The translations under genes were made by a program, and so were the position numbers. The notes under the pieces are model-generated. The model saw only the letters and a program-made list of their open reading frames with translations, did not search any database and was not told the origin of the DNA. From EsbW-18 sp964634615 (GTDB lineage: Bacteria; Patescibacteriota; Minisyncoccia; Phycocordibacterales; EsbW-18): a DNA stretch of 17,520 nt. Below, piece by piece: positions 1-7,224 of the stretch. Each line of letters opens with the position of its first letter. The stretch's first letter is position 1. Location of the stretch: assembly GCA_964634615.1 (NCBI GenBank), contig CAZWLQ010000016.1, positions 1 to 17,520 on the forward strand, written 5' to 3'.

Positions 1-1
1 C

Positions 2-136
2 GACGAATTAAAGAAAATGTTGGCATCGAGCGAGACTCCCGCCGCAGCACCCGCAGCAGGACCGACTCCTCCCCCAGGACCAGTCGGAGCAACTCCTCCA
101 CCAACGCCGCCCGCACCAGTAACACCTACCCCTTAA
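2..136 (+). CDS. 3' end of a protein with a Pro/Ala/Thr-rich C-terminal tail (partial)
   Basis: Only the last 44 codons are in the window, and the frame is open to the left edge. The visible part begins with a short charged stretch (DELKKMLAS) and then becomes a low-complexity Pro/Ala/Thr/Gly tail ending in TPTP and TAA. Such a tail is probably disordered and gives no family identity. The stop is 3 nt before the next start codon, so this gene is probably co-transcribed with the following one and belongs to the left edge of the secretion-like locus. In related loci a large membrane component often sits here, but nothing visible proves that. I do not recognise the protein. Confidence 0.6.
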   Translation, partial: DELKKMLASSETPAAAPAAGPTPPPGPVGATPPPTPPAPVTPTP

Positions 137-139
137 ACC

Positions 140-679
140 ATGGATCAAAAAGCAAGAGATATTATGAAAGCGCAGTGGGAGAAGCTCCCCAATGAGATTC
201 GTGCTGCAATCTTGGCAACGGATCTGCAAGAAAAGCTTCGCGCTATGGCACGAAGCCGCAGTCTCCGCGTTGATGAGGCGGGGATTGTCGAAAACGAGAC
301 CATGCTTGTCCTCCTCGGCCTCGAACACCCAAACGACTATGTTTCTAATCTTGAGCGTGAACTCCACGTATCTCGAGACGTTGCCGAAACAATCGCAAAA
401 GATGTGAATGAAAATGTTTTCATGCCAGTGCATGACGCGATTATTGCTCTCCACAAAAAAGATGCGGTACCAGCGACCGATACACCTTCACCGCGCGCGG
501 AAACCCCAACAAAAACTCTCGAGGCGGGAATTGCCGCGACGAAGCTTGGCGGCACCACGCACCTTGCTCCTGACACACTCCGCATGACGGAACCAGCAGC
601 AACACCAAAAGCATCGCCGATTGTACAGAGCGGCACATACACGAAGGGAACTGATCCGTACCGAGAACCTGTTCTGTAA
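140..679 (+). CDS. Conserved-looking hypothetical protein, helical N-terminus and disordered tail (179 aa)
   Basis: I do not recognise this protein. Residues 1-105 are rich in charged and hydrophobic residues in helical periodicity, with no membrane segment or signal peptide, so the N-terminal part is probably a soluble cytoplasmic helical domain. Residues 106-179 are a low-complexity Pro/Thr/Ala linker ending in YTKGTDPYREPVL, which may be a short binding motif. The ATG follows the upstream stop by 3 nt (TAA ACC ATG) with no Shine-Dalgarno, so translation is probably coupled. An intrinsic terminator directly follows the stop, separating this gene from the PrgI gene. Its position beside the VirB4-like cluster suggests an accessory or regulatory role in that system; that is inference from context only. 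Confidence 0.75.
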   Translation: MDQKARDIMKAQWEKLPNEIRAAILATDLQEKLRAMARSRSLRVDEAGIVENETMLVLLGLEHPNDYVSNLERELHVSRDVAETIAKDVNENVFMPVHDAIIALHKKDAVPATDTPSPRAETPTKTLEAGIAATKLGGTTHLAPDTLRMTEPAATPKASPIVQSGTYTKGTDPYREPVL

Positions 680-680
680 A

Positions 681-713
681 AAACTACGCACAAAATCCTG
701 TGCGTAGTTTTTT
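681..713 (+). terminator. Rho-independent terminator between the 179-aa gene and the PrgI gene
   Basis: A perfect 12-bp inverted repeat (AAACTACGCACA at 681-692, TGTGCGTAGTTT at 699-710) has a 6-nt loop and runs into a T-rich tract (708-713, then CTTT). The stem starts 2 nt after the upstream stop codon. The A-rich left side would also give a weak signal on the other strand. Confidence 0.88.
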
Positions 714-721
714 CTTTGCGC

Positions 722-733
722 TATCATTGCTAT
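722..733 (+). promoter_or_regulatory. Possible -10 element giving a leaderless PrgI-gene transcript
   Basis: TATCAT (722-727) lies 6 nt before the ATG at 734, so transcription would start at about the A of the start codon. No good -35 is visible, because the terminator right arm occupies that place, and no SD is present. The support is the repeated pattern at other genes in the window, so this single site is weak. Confidence 0.3.
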
Positions 734-1153
734 ATGCGTTTTGAAGTACCTCAATTTGTCGACATTGAAGACAAAATCTTCGGCCCTCTCACGTTTCGAC
801 AATTCGTATACCTCGCTGGTGGCGCGGGCGTTTCTGTTGTGTTGTGGGTATTCCTTCCAACAATAATTGCGCTCCCACTGATTGCCGTTGCTGCGGGTTT
901 TGCGATTGCGCTCGCATTCTACAAATTCAACGGAAAGCCATTTGTGTTCGTTATCGAAGCGGCACTTCGCTATGCAACCGGCGGCAAGCTCTATATTTGG
1001 AAAAAAGAGGTAAAACCCGTGACCGCACAAACGCGCGCGGATTTACCGGCCGAAGGACTTGCGGTTCCACGACTCTCTGACAGCAAGCTGCGCGATCTTG
1101 CCTGGAGTTTGGACGTCCACGACTCCCTCTACAGCGATACGAAAGAGCAATAA
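734..1153 (+). CDS. PrgI family membrane protein of a type IV secretion-like system (139 aa)
   Basis: The N-terminus reads RFEVPQFVDIEDKIFGPLTF, the characteristic opening of the PrgI family: small two-helix membrane proteins found beside VirB4-like ATPases in Gram-positive-type conjugation systems and in many CPR genomes, thought to play a VirB3-like role at the inner membrane. Two adjacent hydrophobic segments (about residues 24-44 and 46-66) form a helical hairpin. The C-terminal part (about 85-139) is soluble, ending in a charged cytoplasmic tail. The frame is open upstream to a TTG at 716, but that lies in the terminator tail, and family alignment favours the ATG at 734. It is followed after 30 nt by the VirB4 N-domain-like gene. 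Confidence 0.88.
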   Translation: MRFEVPQFVDIEDKIFGPLTFRQFVYLAGGAGVSVVLWVFLPTIIALPLIAVAAGFAIALAFYKFNGKPFVFVIEAALRYATGGKLYIWKKEVKPVTAQTRADLPAEGLAVPRLSDSKLRDLAWSLDVHDSLYSDTKEQ

Positions 1154-1169
1154 ACAGAAGAAAGTACGC

Positions 1170-1183
1170 TACAATATATCAAT
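1170..1183 (+). promoter_or_regulatory. Possible -10 element close to the start codon of the 215-aa gene
   Basis: TACAAT (1170-1175) is followed by 8 nt and then the ATG at 1184. A start site about 7 nt after the hexamer would give a leader of 0-2 nt. No SD and no clear -35 are visible. It could be an internal promoter in the secretion-like locus. Confidence 0.3.
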
Positions 1184-1831
1184 ATGGCGCAGCCGAAGGC
1201 ACAATCTGCACAAAAATTCGTTCCCATCAAAGAGATTCGAAGTGGCACCGTCGTCTTGACGGACGGCTCCCTCCGTTCGGTACTCCTCGCATCATCTCTC
1301 AACTTCGCACTGAAATCAGAGGACGAGCAGACCGCAATCATCATGCAGTTTCAAAACCTCCTAAACACCCTCGAGTTTCCACTACAGTTTTTTATAGAGT
1401 CCCGCGAACTTGATATTAGGCCATACCTGGCGCTTCTTGAAGAACAGCTGAAAGAACAAACCATTGAGCTCATCAAGACCCAGACACGCGAATACATCGA
1501 GTTCGTCAAAGGATTCACCGAAAACGTGAACATCATGTCGAAGAGTTTCTTTGTGGTCGTTCCATACACACCCTCTGCGATCAAGAGTGGCTCCGGCGTT
1601 GGTGGCATGTTGAGTTCGCTTCGCCCAGGAAAGAGGGGTAACGCGCAAACACGGCTTGATGCTTTTGAAGAGAGTAAAAGTCAGCTCGATCAACGCGTTG
1701 CGGTTGTAACACAAGGGCTCTCGCGTGCGGGGATTCGCGCAGCGCAACTAGGAACAGAAGAATTGGTTGAGCTGTACTACAAACTGTTCAATCCTGGTGA
1801 TTCGGAGAAACCAATCAAAGTAAACGCATAA
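1184..1831 (+). CDS. VirB4/TraC N-terminal-domain-like protein (215 aa)
   Basis: A soluble protein without signal or membrane segments. Residues 9-45 (KFVPIKEIRSGTVVLTDG, then a stretch ending LNFALKS) and the following EQ..I..QFQNLLNTLEFPLQFFIESRELD resemble the N-terminal domain that precedes the ATPase domain in VirB4/TraC proteins. Residues 75-110 are charged and probably coiled coil, and the C-terminus contains a helix of the LVELYYKLFNP type. The gene ends 3 nt before the VirB4-like ATPase gene (TAA ACT ATG) with no SD for the latter, implying translational coupling and equimolar synthesis. I infer that it partners the ATPase as a separate chain. It has no nucleotide-binding motif. The assignment rests on sequence feel and gene order and needs a profile search. 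Confidence 0.7.
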   Translation: MAQPKAQSAQKFVPIKEIRSGTVVLTDGSLRSVLLASSLNFALKSEDEQTAIIMQFQNLLNTLEFPLQFFIESRELDIRPYLALLEEQLKEQTIELIKTQTREYIEFVKGFTENVNIMSKSFFVVVPYTPSAIKSGSGVGGMLSSLRPGKRGNAQTRLDAFEESKSQLDQRVAVVTQGLSRAGIRAAQLGTEELVELYYKLFNPGDSEKPIKVNA

Positions 1832-1834
1832 ACT

Positions 1835-3766
1835 ATGGGATTTTTTGAAAAACTTATCGGACGAAAACAAAAAGATGCGCTCGAGCTAACACCTGTCTTG
1901 CCGAAAGACATCTATGAGGCGGGTGTGCTTGAGCTTCAGGACGTGCTTGCACCGTCCGCACTGAAAATTACTCCGCGAGAGCTCAATTTGGGTGAAAAAA
2001 TTGTTCGAACATTCTTCGTTATCTCCTATCCGCGTTTTATTCCCGATAACTGGCTCTCGCCAATCATCAACCTGGACAAGGTTTTTGATATCTCCATCTC
2101 GATTGTGCCGATTGAAACCTCTTCGGCGCTTAAAGACTTCCGCAAGCGCGTGGCCGAAGTACAGAGCCAGATTCACGCACGAGAAGAGCGCGGAATCGTG
2201 CGTGATCCGATGCTCGACGCTGCATACCAAAACCTTGAGAATCTCCGCGACCAACTTCAACAGGCAACCGAAAAACTTTTTGATGTTGGTCTCTACATTT
2301 CTGTCTACGCCGACAACGAAAATGAGCTCGATAAATTGGAGTCGGAAATCCGCTCGGTGCTCGAATCGCGCCTAATTTACTTGAAGCCCGCACTCTTCCA
2401 GCAAGAACAGGGCTTCAAGAGTGTCCTGCCAATCAACAAGGACGAATTATCGGTGCACAGCAAGCTAAACACGTCACCGCTCTCATCTTTCTTCCCATTC
2501 GTCTCCTTTGACCTCACGTCGGACAAGGGAATTCTCTATGGTGTGAACCGCCACAACTCATCGTTGATTCTTTTTGATCGCTTCTCGCTTCCAAACTACA
2601 ACTCGGTGACATTCGCAACGTCCGGTGCCGGAAAATCGTACGCAACGAAGCTCGAGATTCTCCGCACACTTATGTTCGATACCGAAGTGATTGTGATTGA
2701 CCCGGAGCGTGAATACGAGTTTATGGTTGAGGCAATGGGCGGTCGCTATTTCAATATCTCACTCACCTCCGAGCACCACATCAATCCGTTTGATTTGCCT
2801 CCAGTCAAAGAAGACGAGGAGCCAAACAATATTCTTCGCTCACACATCGTCACCCTCGTAGGACTTTTCCGCATTATGTTCGGAGGACTCTCTCCCGAAG
2901 AAGACGCTATCATTGACCGCGCATTGACCGAAGTGTACGCGCTCAAAGACATCACGGGCGACGCGGACTGGGGAGCAGCACAACCACCGCTTCTCTCCGA
3001 CTTCGAATTGGTGCTTGCGGGCATGGAAGGCGGCGAATCGCTTGTGACACGTCTCACGAAATACACCAAAGGAACATGGTCTGGGTTCATCAACAATCCA
3101 TCGAACGTCGACATCAACAAAAAATTCGTGGTGTTCTCGGTGCGCGACATGGAAGACGAGTTGAAGCCGGTCGCAATGTATTTGATTACACACTACATCT
3201 GGAGCGCGGTACGAAAAAATATCAAAAAACGCCTTCTTGTGGTGGATGAGGCGTGGTGGATGATGAAGGCGGATGACACCGCGTCGCTTCTCTTTGGTCT
3301 TGCAAAACGCGGTCGCAAGTACTATCTCGGTATCGCGACCATCACACAGGACGTGGGGGACTTCCTCCGTTCACCGTACGGACTTCCAATCATCACCAAC
3401 TCGTCAATTCAGCTTCTGTTGAAACAATCACCATCATCGATTGACCTCGTGCAACACACGTTTAATCTCACTGATGAGGAAAAATATCTCTTGCTTGAGT
3501 CAGAGGTGGGGGAGGGCATCTTCTTCGCGGGCCTCAAGCACGTCGCGAGCAAAACCATCGCTTCTTATACCGAAGATCAAATCATTACGTCTGATCCGTC
3601 TCAGCTCATGGCTATCAAAAAGGCGCGCGCAGAGTTTCGTCAAGCACAACAAGGCCCCGGTGCAGCACCCGTAGTCGCACAAGGCACACTTGGAACAGGC
3701 GAGCCGGCTCCCGCAGGCACTAATCAAAGCGCCGCTTCCGGTATAGAATTAAAGAACGTTCTCTAG
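1835..3766 (+). CDS. VirB4/TraC-family type IV secretion ATPase (643 aa)
   Basis: This is the energy-providing ATPase of type IV secretion or conjugation-like machines, normally a hexamer at the cytoplasmic face of the inner membrane. Residues 1-220 form an N-terminal domain with a predicted coiled coil (about 100-150). The RecA-like ATPase domain follows, with Walker A in TSGAGKS at 262-268 (K267) and Walker B in LLVVDEAWWM with D471 and E472. A stretch around GLAKRGRKYYLGIATITQDVGDF (split here: GLAKRGRKYY, LGIATITQDV) is typical of the VirB4/TraC C-terminal domain. The last 45 residues are a low-complexity Gln/Ala/Pro/Gly tail. All catalytic motifs look intact, and the length fits a VirB4 whose extreme N-terminal part is encoded by the preceding gene. 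The start lies 3 nt after the upstream stop. The stop codon overlaps the SD of the next gene. Confidence 0.93.
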   Translation: MGFFEKLIGRKQKDALELTPVLPKDIYEAGVLELQDVLAPSALKITPRELNLGEKIVRTFFVISYPRFIPDNWLSPIINLDKVFDISISIVPIETSSALKDFRKRVAEVQSQIHAREERGIVRDPMLDAAYQNLENLRDQLQQATEKLFDVGLYISVYADNENELDKLESEIRSVLESRLIYLKPALFQQEQGFKSVLPINKDELSVHSKLNTSPLSSFFPFVSFDLTSDKGILYGVNRHNSSLILFDRFSLPNYNSVTFATSGAGKSYATKLEILRTLMFDTEVIVIDPEREYEFMVEAMGGRYFNISLTSEHHINPFDLPPVKEDEEPNNILRSHIVTLVGLFRIMFGGLSPEEDAIIDRALTEVYALKDITGDADWGAAQPPLLSDFELVLAGMEGGESLVTRLTKYTKGTWSGFINNPSNVDINKKFVVFSVRDMEDELKPVAMYLITHYIWSAVRKNIKKRLLVVDEAWWMMKADDTASLLFGLAKRGRKYYLGIATITQDVGDFLRSPYGLPIITNSSIQLLLKQSPSSIDLVQHTFNLTDEEKYLLLESEVGEGIFFAGLKHVASKTIASYTEDQIITSDPSQLMAIKKARAEFRQAQQGPGAAPVVAQGTLGTGEPAPAGTNQSAASGIELKNVL

Positions 3767-3778
3767 GAGAGCGCTCTT

Positions 3779-4300
3779 ATGGATCAACCGAAGAAAGAAC
3801 CTCGAATTAATACCGTGAGTGCGGTCCTCATGGTCTGCACCGCACTTTTGTGCGATTTGGCTGGCCCGATTGGCGCTGTGGGTGCTGTCGTCATTTTTTT
3901 TATCTGGTTCAAGATAAAGCGTGTTCCGATTTTGACCACCAAAAAGATAGGGAAGCAGGTGGCGAACCTTGGATTGAACGGAATTGGTGAAGTGGCTTCG
4001 GCTGGTGTGTGGGCTGGCGTAACGGTGGGTGTTATACTCACAATAGTCTTTAGTCGTGCAGAGGATGCCGGCCTTGATCTCTTAAAACCAGAGAATTTGA
4101 AAAATCCTGTTGGCCTCGTGAAACAAGCCGCCTCAAAAGTAACCTCTAGGAGCGGTGTTGGGAGCGTATCGAATCCAACGCGCGATGCAATTACTCCGGC
4201 GGAAGGGCGGGTCATCCGACCCACAGACGATCGATGGTCGCAAAACGTGAAGCCGATTGCTCCAAAACCAAATGTTGATGGTCTACGTAAAGCAGCATAA
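3779..4300 (+). CDS. Small membrane protein of the secretion-like locus, unknown family (173 aa)
   Basis: I do not recognise a named family. A basic, polar N-terminus (MDQPKKEPR) precedes hydrophobic segments at about residues 13-29 and 31-44, then a loop containing FKIKRVPILTTKKIGKQ, and another hydrophobic segment at about 72-92. The remaining 80 residues are polar and low in complexity, probably a cytoplasmic or exposed tail. The start has one of the few good Shine-Dalgarno sites in this locus: AGGAGA at 3765-3770, 8 nt before the ATG, overlapping the VirB4 stop codon. Its position between the VirB4-like ATPase and the exported proteins suggests an inner-membrane component or chaperone-like partner of the same machine. 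That is inference. Confidence 0.75.
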   Translation: MDQPKKEPRINTVSAVLMVCTALLCDLAGPIGAVGAVVIFFIWFKIKRVPILTTKKIGKQVANLGLNGIGEVASAGVWAGVTVGVILTIVFSRAEDAGLDLLKPENLKNPVGLVKQAASKVTSRSGVGSVSNPTRDAITPAEGRVIRPTDDRWSQNVKPIAPKPNVDGLRKAA

Positions 4301-4304
4301 CTAT

Positions 4305-5015
4305 ATGAAATACGTCTTCGGCGCGCTCTTCATCCTCTTCGGAATCTCGTACATCACGCACGCACAAGTGAACGTGACCAATGTCGCTGTTTCGGCGAAC
4401 GTTGTGCTCGTGTGGGAGGCGGAAACCTATGTACCGCCATTTTATAAGGGCAAAGCACTTCTGCCCGATGGCGCCGATGTGCGAATTATGGCCTTTCCTC
4501 CAGCAAATCTTGGAGATGCGAGCGCGCTTTCCTACACCTGGAAAGTTGATGGTGAGGTTATTGATACCGCATCAGGTGTTGGACGAAGCTTTTTCATACA
4601 ACGAAGTGATGTGTTTGGTGGTTCAAAACTCATTGTTGTTGAGGTGTCGAGAGGTGGAACAAAAGTTGGTACCGGTGTCGCCCGTGTTCCTCTGGTTAAA
4701 CCTTCTGTCGCCTTGTTCTCGTCGCTTCCTCTCACAGGAATTCTTTTTGGAGGAGGTCTCGATGCCCCACAGGGCGACGAGGTGACTCTTGAGGCATACC
4801 CCTTGTTCTTCAGTGTTGATACAAAATCAAACCCAAACCTTACGTACGACTGGAGTATTAACGGCGAGCATGTTTCGAACCCCTTGGGCAACAGTGGCAG
4901 ATTAACACTTCGAAAAGATGCGGGAGGAGCGGCGCACGTTGGGTTATCTCTTCAAAACGAAGTGCGTGTTCTTGAAACAACAAGTGGTAGTATAGATATT
5001 GTCTTTGAAGAATAA
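4305..5015 (+). CDS. Exported protein with two Ig-like/PKD-like repeats (236 aa)
   Basis: The chosen ATG gives a clean N-terminal signal peptide (KYVFGALFILFGISYI, with likely cleavage after the Ala in THAQ). The frame is open to a TTG at 4257, but that extension would bury the signal sequence and overlap the upstream gene. The mature part is beta-rich and appears to hold two related units: one around LSYTWKVDGEVID (about residues 80-90) and one around LTYDWSINGEHVS (about 176-188). Each has the Tyr-x-Trp pattern common in Ig-like/PKD-type sandwiches. There is no sortase or lipobox motif and no C-terminal membrane helix. It is probably a periplasmic or surface subunit. It starts 4 nt after the upstream stop and ends 2 nt before the next gene, so it is firmly inside the operon. 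Confidence 0.75.
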   Translation: MKYVFGALFILFGISYITHAQVNVTNVAVSANVVLVWEAETYVPPFYKGKALLPDGADVRIMAFPPANLGDASALSYTWKVDGEVIDTASGVGRSFFIQRSDVFGGSKLIVVEVSRGGTKVGTGVARVPLVKPSVALFSSLPLTGILFGGGLDAPQGDEVTLEAYPLFFSVDTKSNPNLTYDWSINGEHVSNPLGNSGRLTLRKDAGGAAHVGLSLQNEVRVLETTSGSIDIVFEE

Positions 5016-5017
5016 TT

Positions 5018-5902
5018 ATGCGGCATTCCTCACTCTTTTCAGGAACACACTGTGCCATCCTCTGCGGCGTACTTTTCTGCCTACCTCTCCTTGCGGGAGC
5101 AGCGACAACAACCGACTACCTGCTCGTCAAAGACCTTCCGTTTGTTGGAAAAACTGAAAGTATTGCAAGCTATTTTAATGGAATCTTTCGTTTGGGGCTT
5201 GGTCTTGCCATTACATTTGCAGTATTGATGTTGGTGGTGAACGGTATTAAATACATGGTGTCCGATGCTGGAGGAGATAAGGGGAAGGCCAAGAGCGGAA
5301 TGACGGCGGCAATCATCGGACTCCTGATTGTCTTCGGCTCGGTTCTTATCTTGAACACCGTAAATCCCGAAATTACGAAATTCAATATAAGCGAGACCAT
5401 ACGACGAACAAAGGAGGCCGTCCTCAAGGGCCAGGCCGCAAGCACCATGCCTCCTGCAGATCGCACGCTGTGGCCAGACGATACGACCGAGCGCGGATTG
5501 CTTGGTGGAACATGCACAATAAAAGGAAGATGCCCTTTTGTGAGCGTCAACAAAAAAAACTGTACCTATGTCGGTGAAAAGGACTGCACGAGTGTCTATG
5601 GGCTCTCGGGAGATACCATTGCTTCAATACTAAATCTTTCCCTAAAATGCGGCGGTGTGGGGAGCCGTGGTTGTGATGTACAAATCACTGGTGGAACAGA
5701 GTACTGGCTACACTCGACACATGGGGGAGGAAAAACGGTGGATTTAAGCTCTCGTGCAGACTTAAATCAATACCTTGGCGGCATTCCCGACAGCTGTGGC
5801 GATACCGTCAAAAAAGACGGTATTACCTTCCGGTGGGAAGACACGACGTGCCCTAAAGAATGGAATGTGACCGGCGACCACTGGCACGTGACCTTCCCGT
5901 AA
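5018..5902 (+). CDS. VirB2/TrbC-like membrane (pilin-type) domain fused to an M15-type peptidase domain (294 aa)
   Basis: The N-terminal part has a signal-like hydrophobic segment (about residues 11-28) and two further membrane helices (about 55-72 and 92-112) separated by a short basic/Gly loop (SDAGGDKGKAKSG). This layout is typical of VirB2/TrbC pilin-like proteins. After a linker comes a Cys-rich extracytoplasmic region (eight Cys from about residue 165 on) and then the signature of M15-type zinc peptidases: H235-x6-D242 in HSTHGGGKTVDLS and, near the C-terminus, DHWHV with H290 as third zinc ligand. In known M15 enzymes the third His is preceded at -3 by a catalytic Glu; here that place is Asp287. 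M15 enzymes cut D-Ala-D-Ala or related peptide bonds in peptidoglycan. I infer a pilus-base or channel subunit carrying its own wall hydrolase, replacing a VirB1-type enzyme. Confidence 0.78.
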   Translation: MRHSSLFSGTHCAILCGVLFCLPLLAGAATTTDYLLVKDLPFVGKTESIASYFNGIFRLGLGLAITFAVLMLVVNGIKYMVSDAGGDKGKAKSGMTAAIIGLLIVFGSVLILNTVNPEITKFNISETIRRTKEAVLKGQAASTMPPADRTLWPDDTTERGLLGGTCTIKGRCPFVSVNKKNCTYVGEKDCTSVYGLSGDTIASILNLSLKCGGVGSRGCDVQITGGTEYWLHSTHGGGKTVDLSSRADLNQYLGGIPDSCGDTVKKDGITFRWEDTTCPKEWNVTGDHWHVTFP

Positions 5903-5909
5903 TACTCTG

Positions 5910-7196
5910 ATGCGTAAATACTACATCATTCTCATTGTCTTAGTGGTTGGGCTTGCAATCGCAGCCGCGGCACTTTTTGTTGTATCACAGTCGCCAGAAC
6001 CCGAAGCAACCATTGAGCCGTCGCCTCGTGGGTTCTTTTCATTTTTTGGTCGACAGCTTGGTTTTGGTGATGAGCCAACCGACCAAACTCCTAATCAACC
6101 TGGGGTTTCTGTTGATGAAGTCCGCCCAACTTTCAGACAGCGCCTGGCGCGTGAAAAAATGATTTTGATTTCAAACGATATCATCTCGGGGGTTACGTTT
6201 ACCGCATCAACAACCGCAACGACAACAAGTATGGGCCTTCCCGCAACAACAACGATTGAATCTGCGCGTTTTGTCGATCGGAAGACCGGAAATATTTTTG
6301 ACCTTTCACTCGAGACAGGGGACACACGACGTGTAACCAACACAACCATTCCCCGCATCCAAGAGGCGCTCTTTGGTGTGAATGGCTCCGCGGTCGCGCT
6401 TCGCTACCTTGCATCCGACAACGAAACCATCGAAACATTCGTAGCACCGCTTTCAATTGATCCGTTCGCATCTTCGACCGAACTTATCGGCACCTTCTTT
6501 CAACAAAACATCCTTTCGCTTGTCTTTAGTCCTGATACAAACGAATTGTTCTATCTCACCATCACCAACACCGGCGCAACGGGACGTATTGCTTCGCTTG
6601 CTGGCAATAACGCCCGCACCATCTTTTCTTCGCCGCTTACAGAGTGGATAGCGTCATGGTCTAACCCATCGTCAGTTTTTCTCTCCACAAAGCCTTCGTA
6701 CGTTGCTCCTGGCTTAACAAAGCGAGTTACTGTTGCGGCCGGCGCTGAAACCACTGTACTTTCTGGTACTCGTGGTCTAACAACGCTTCCAAGCCCTTCC
6801 GGCACGCGCGTTTTGTATTCATCGTCAGACGGCACGGCGACACAGGCATCCATCTACGACACAGGAACACGTACAAGCTCTCCGATGCTTCTTTCGACTC
6901 TTCCTGAAAAGTGTGTGTGGGTTGACGACGACCGTGTTATCTGTGCGGTTCCAAGCACACTTGATGCCTCACTCCCTGACTCGTGGTACCAAAACAGCGT
7001 TTCATTCACTGACACATTTTGGATGTTTGATGCCAGCACTGGACTGGTCGACTTCTTGTTCGACCCCAAAGAAACCCCGGCGGAAGCGCTGGTTGATGCC
7101 ACCAACCTTGTGCTTTCACGCGACACGACCGTCCTCGCGTTTATAAACAAAAAAGACCTGCACGGATGGGTTGCAGATCTGACAATCAGTAACTAG
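5910..7196 (+). CDS. Membrane-anchored beta-propeller-like extracytoplasmic protein (428 aa)
   Basis: A single N-terminal hydrophobic helix (about residues 5-25) follows a basic start (MRKYY), giving a signal anchor. A Pro-rich linker (about 28-68) leads to a Thr/Ser-rich beta protein. Repeating units of the kind LSLVFSPDTNELFYLT, TLPSPSGTRVLYSSSDG and LVLSRDTTVLAFINK recall the blades of WD40/TolB-like propellers (a hydrophobic strand, SPDG-like turn, next strand), with roughly six or seven units. No enzymatic motif is visible. It is the last gene of the + strand locus, starting 7 nt after the peptidase-fusion gene, and is convergent with yidC. It is probably a surface or periplasmic scaffold or ligand-binding part of the same system. 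The fold assignment is by eye. Confidence 0.7.
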   Translation: MRKYYIILIVLVVGLAIAAAALFVVSQSPEPEATIEPSPRGFFSFFGRQLGFGDEPTDQTPNQPGVSVDEVRPTFRQRLAREKMILISNDIISGVTFTASTTATTTSMGLPATTTIESARFVDRKTGNIFDLSLETGDTRRVTNTTIPRIQEALFGVNGSAVALRYLASDNETIETFVAPLSIDPFASSTELIGTFFQQNILSLVFSPDTNELFYLTITNTGATGRIASLAGNNARTIFSSPLTEWIASWSNPSSVFLSTKPSYVAPGLTKRVTVAAGAETTVLSGTRGLTTLPSPSGTRVLYSSSDGTATQASIYDTGTRTSSPMLLSTLPEKCVWVDDDRVICAVPSTLDASLPDSWYQNSVSFTDTFWMFDASTGLVDFLFDPKETPAEALVDATNLVLSRDTTVLAFINKKDLHGWVADLTISN

Positions 7197-7224
7197 CGAG
7201 ACGCGAAAAAGGTTTGAGTTTTTG

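Noticed and set aside
7197..7224. A terminator between the propeller-protein gene and yidC
   Set aside because: Only a weak A/T pairing is present, with no G+C-containing stem; not enough to call.
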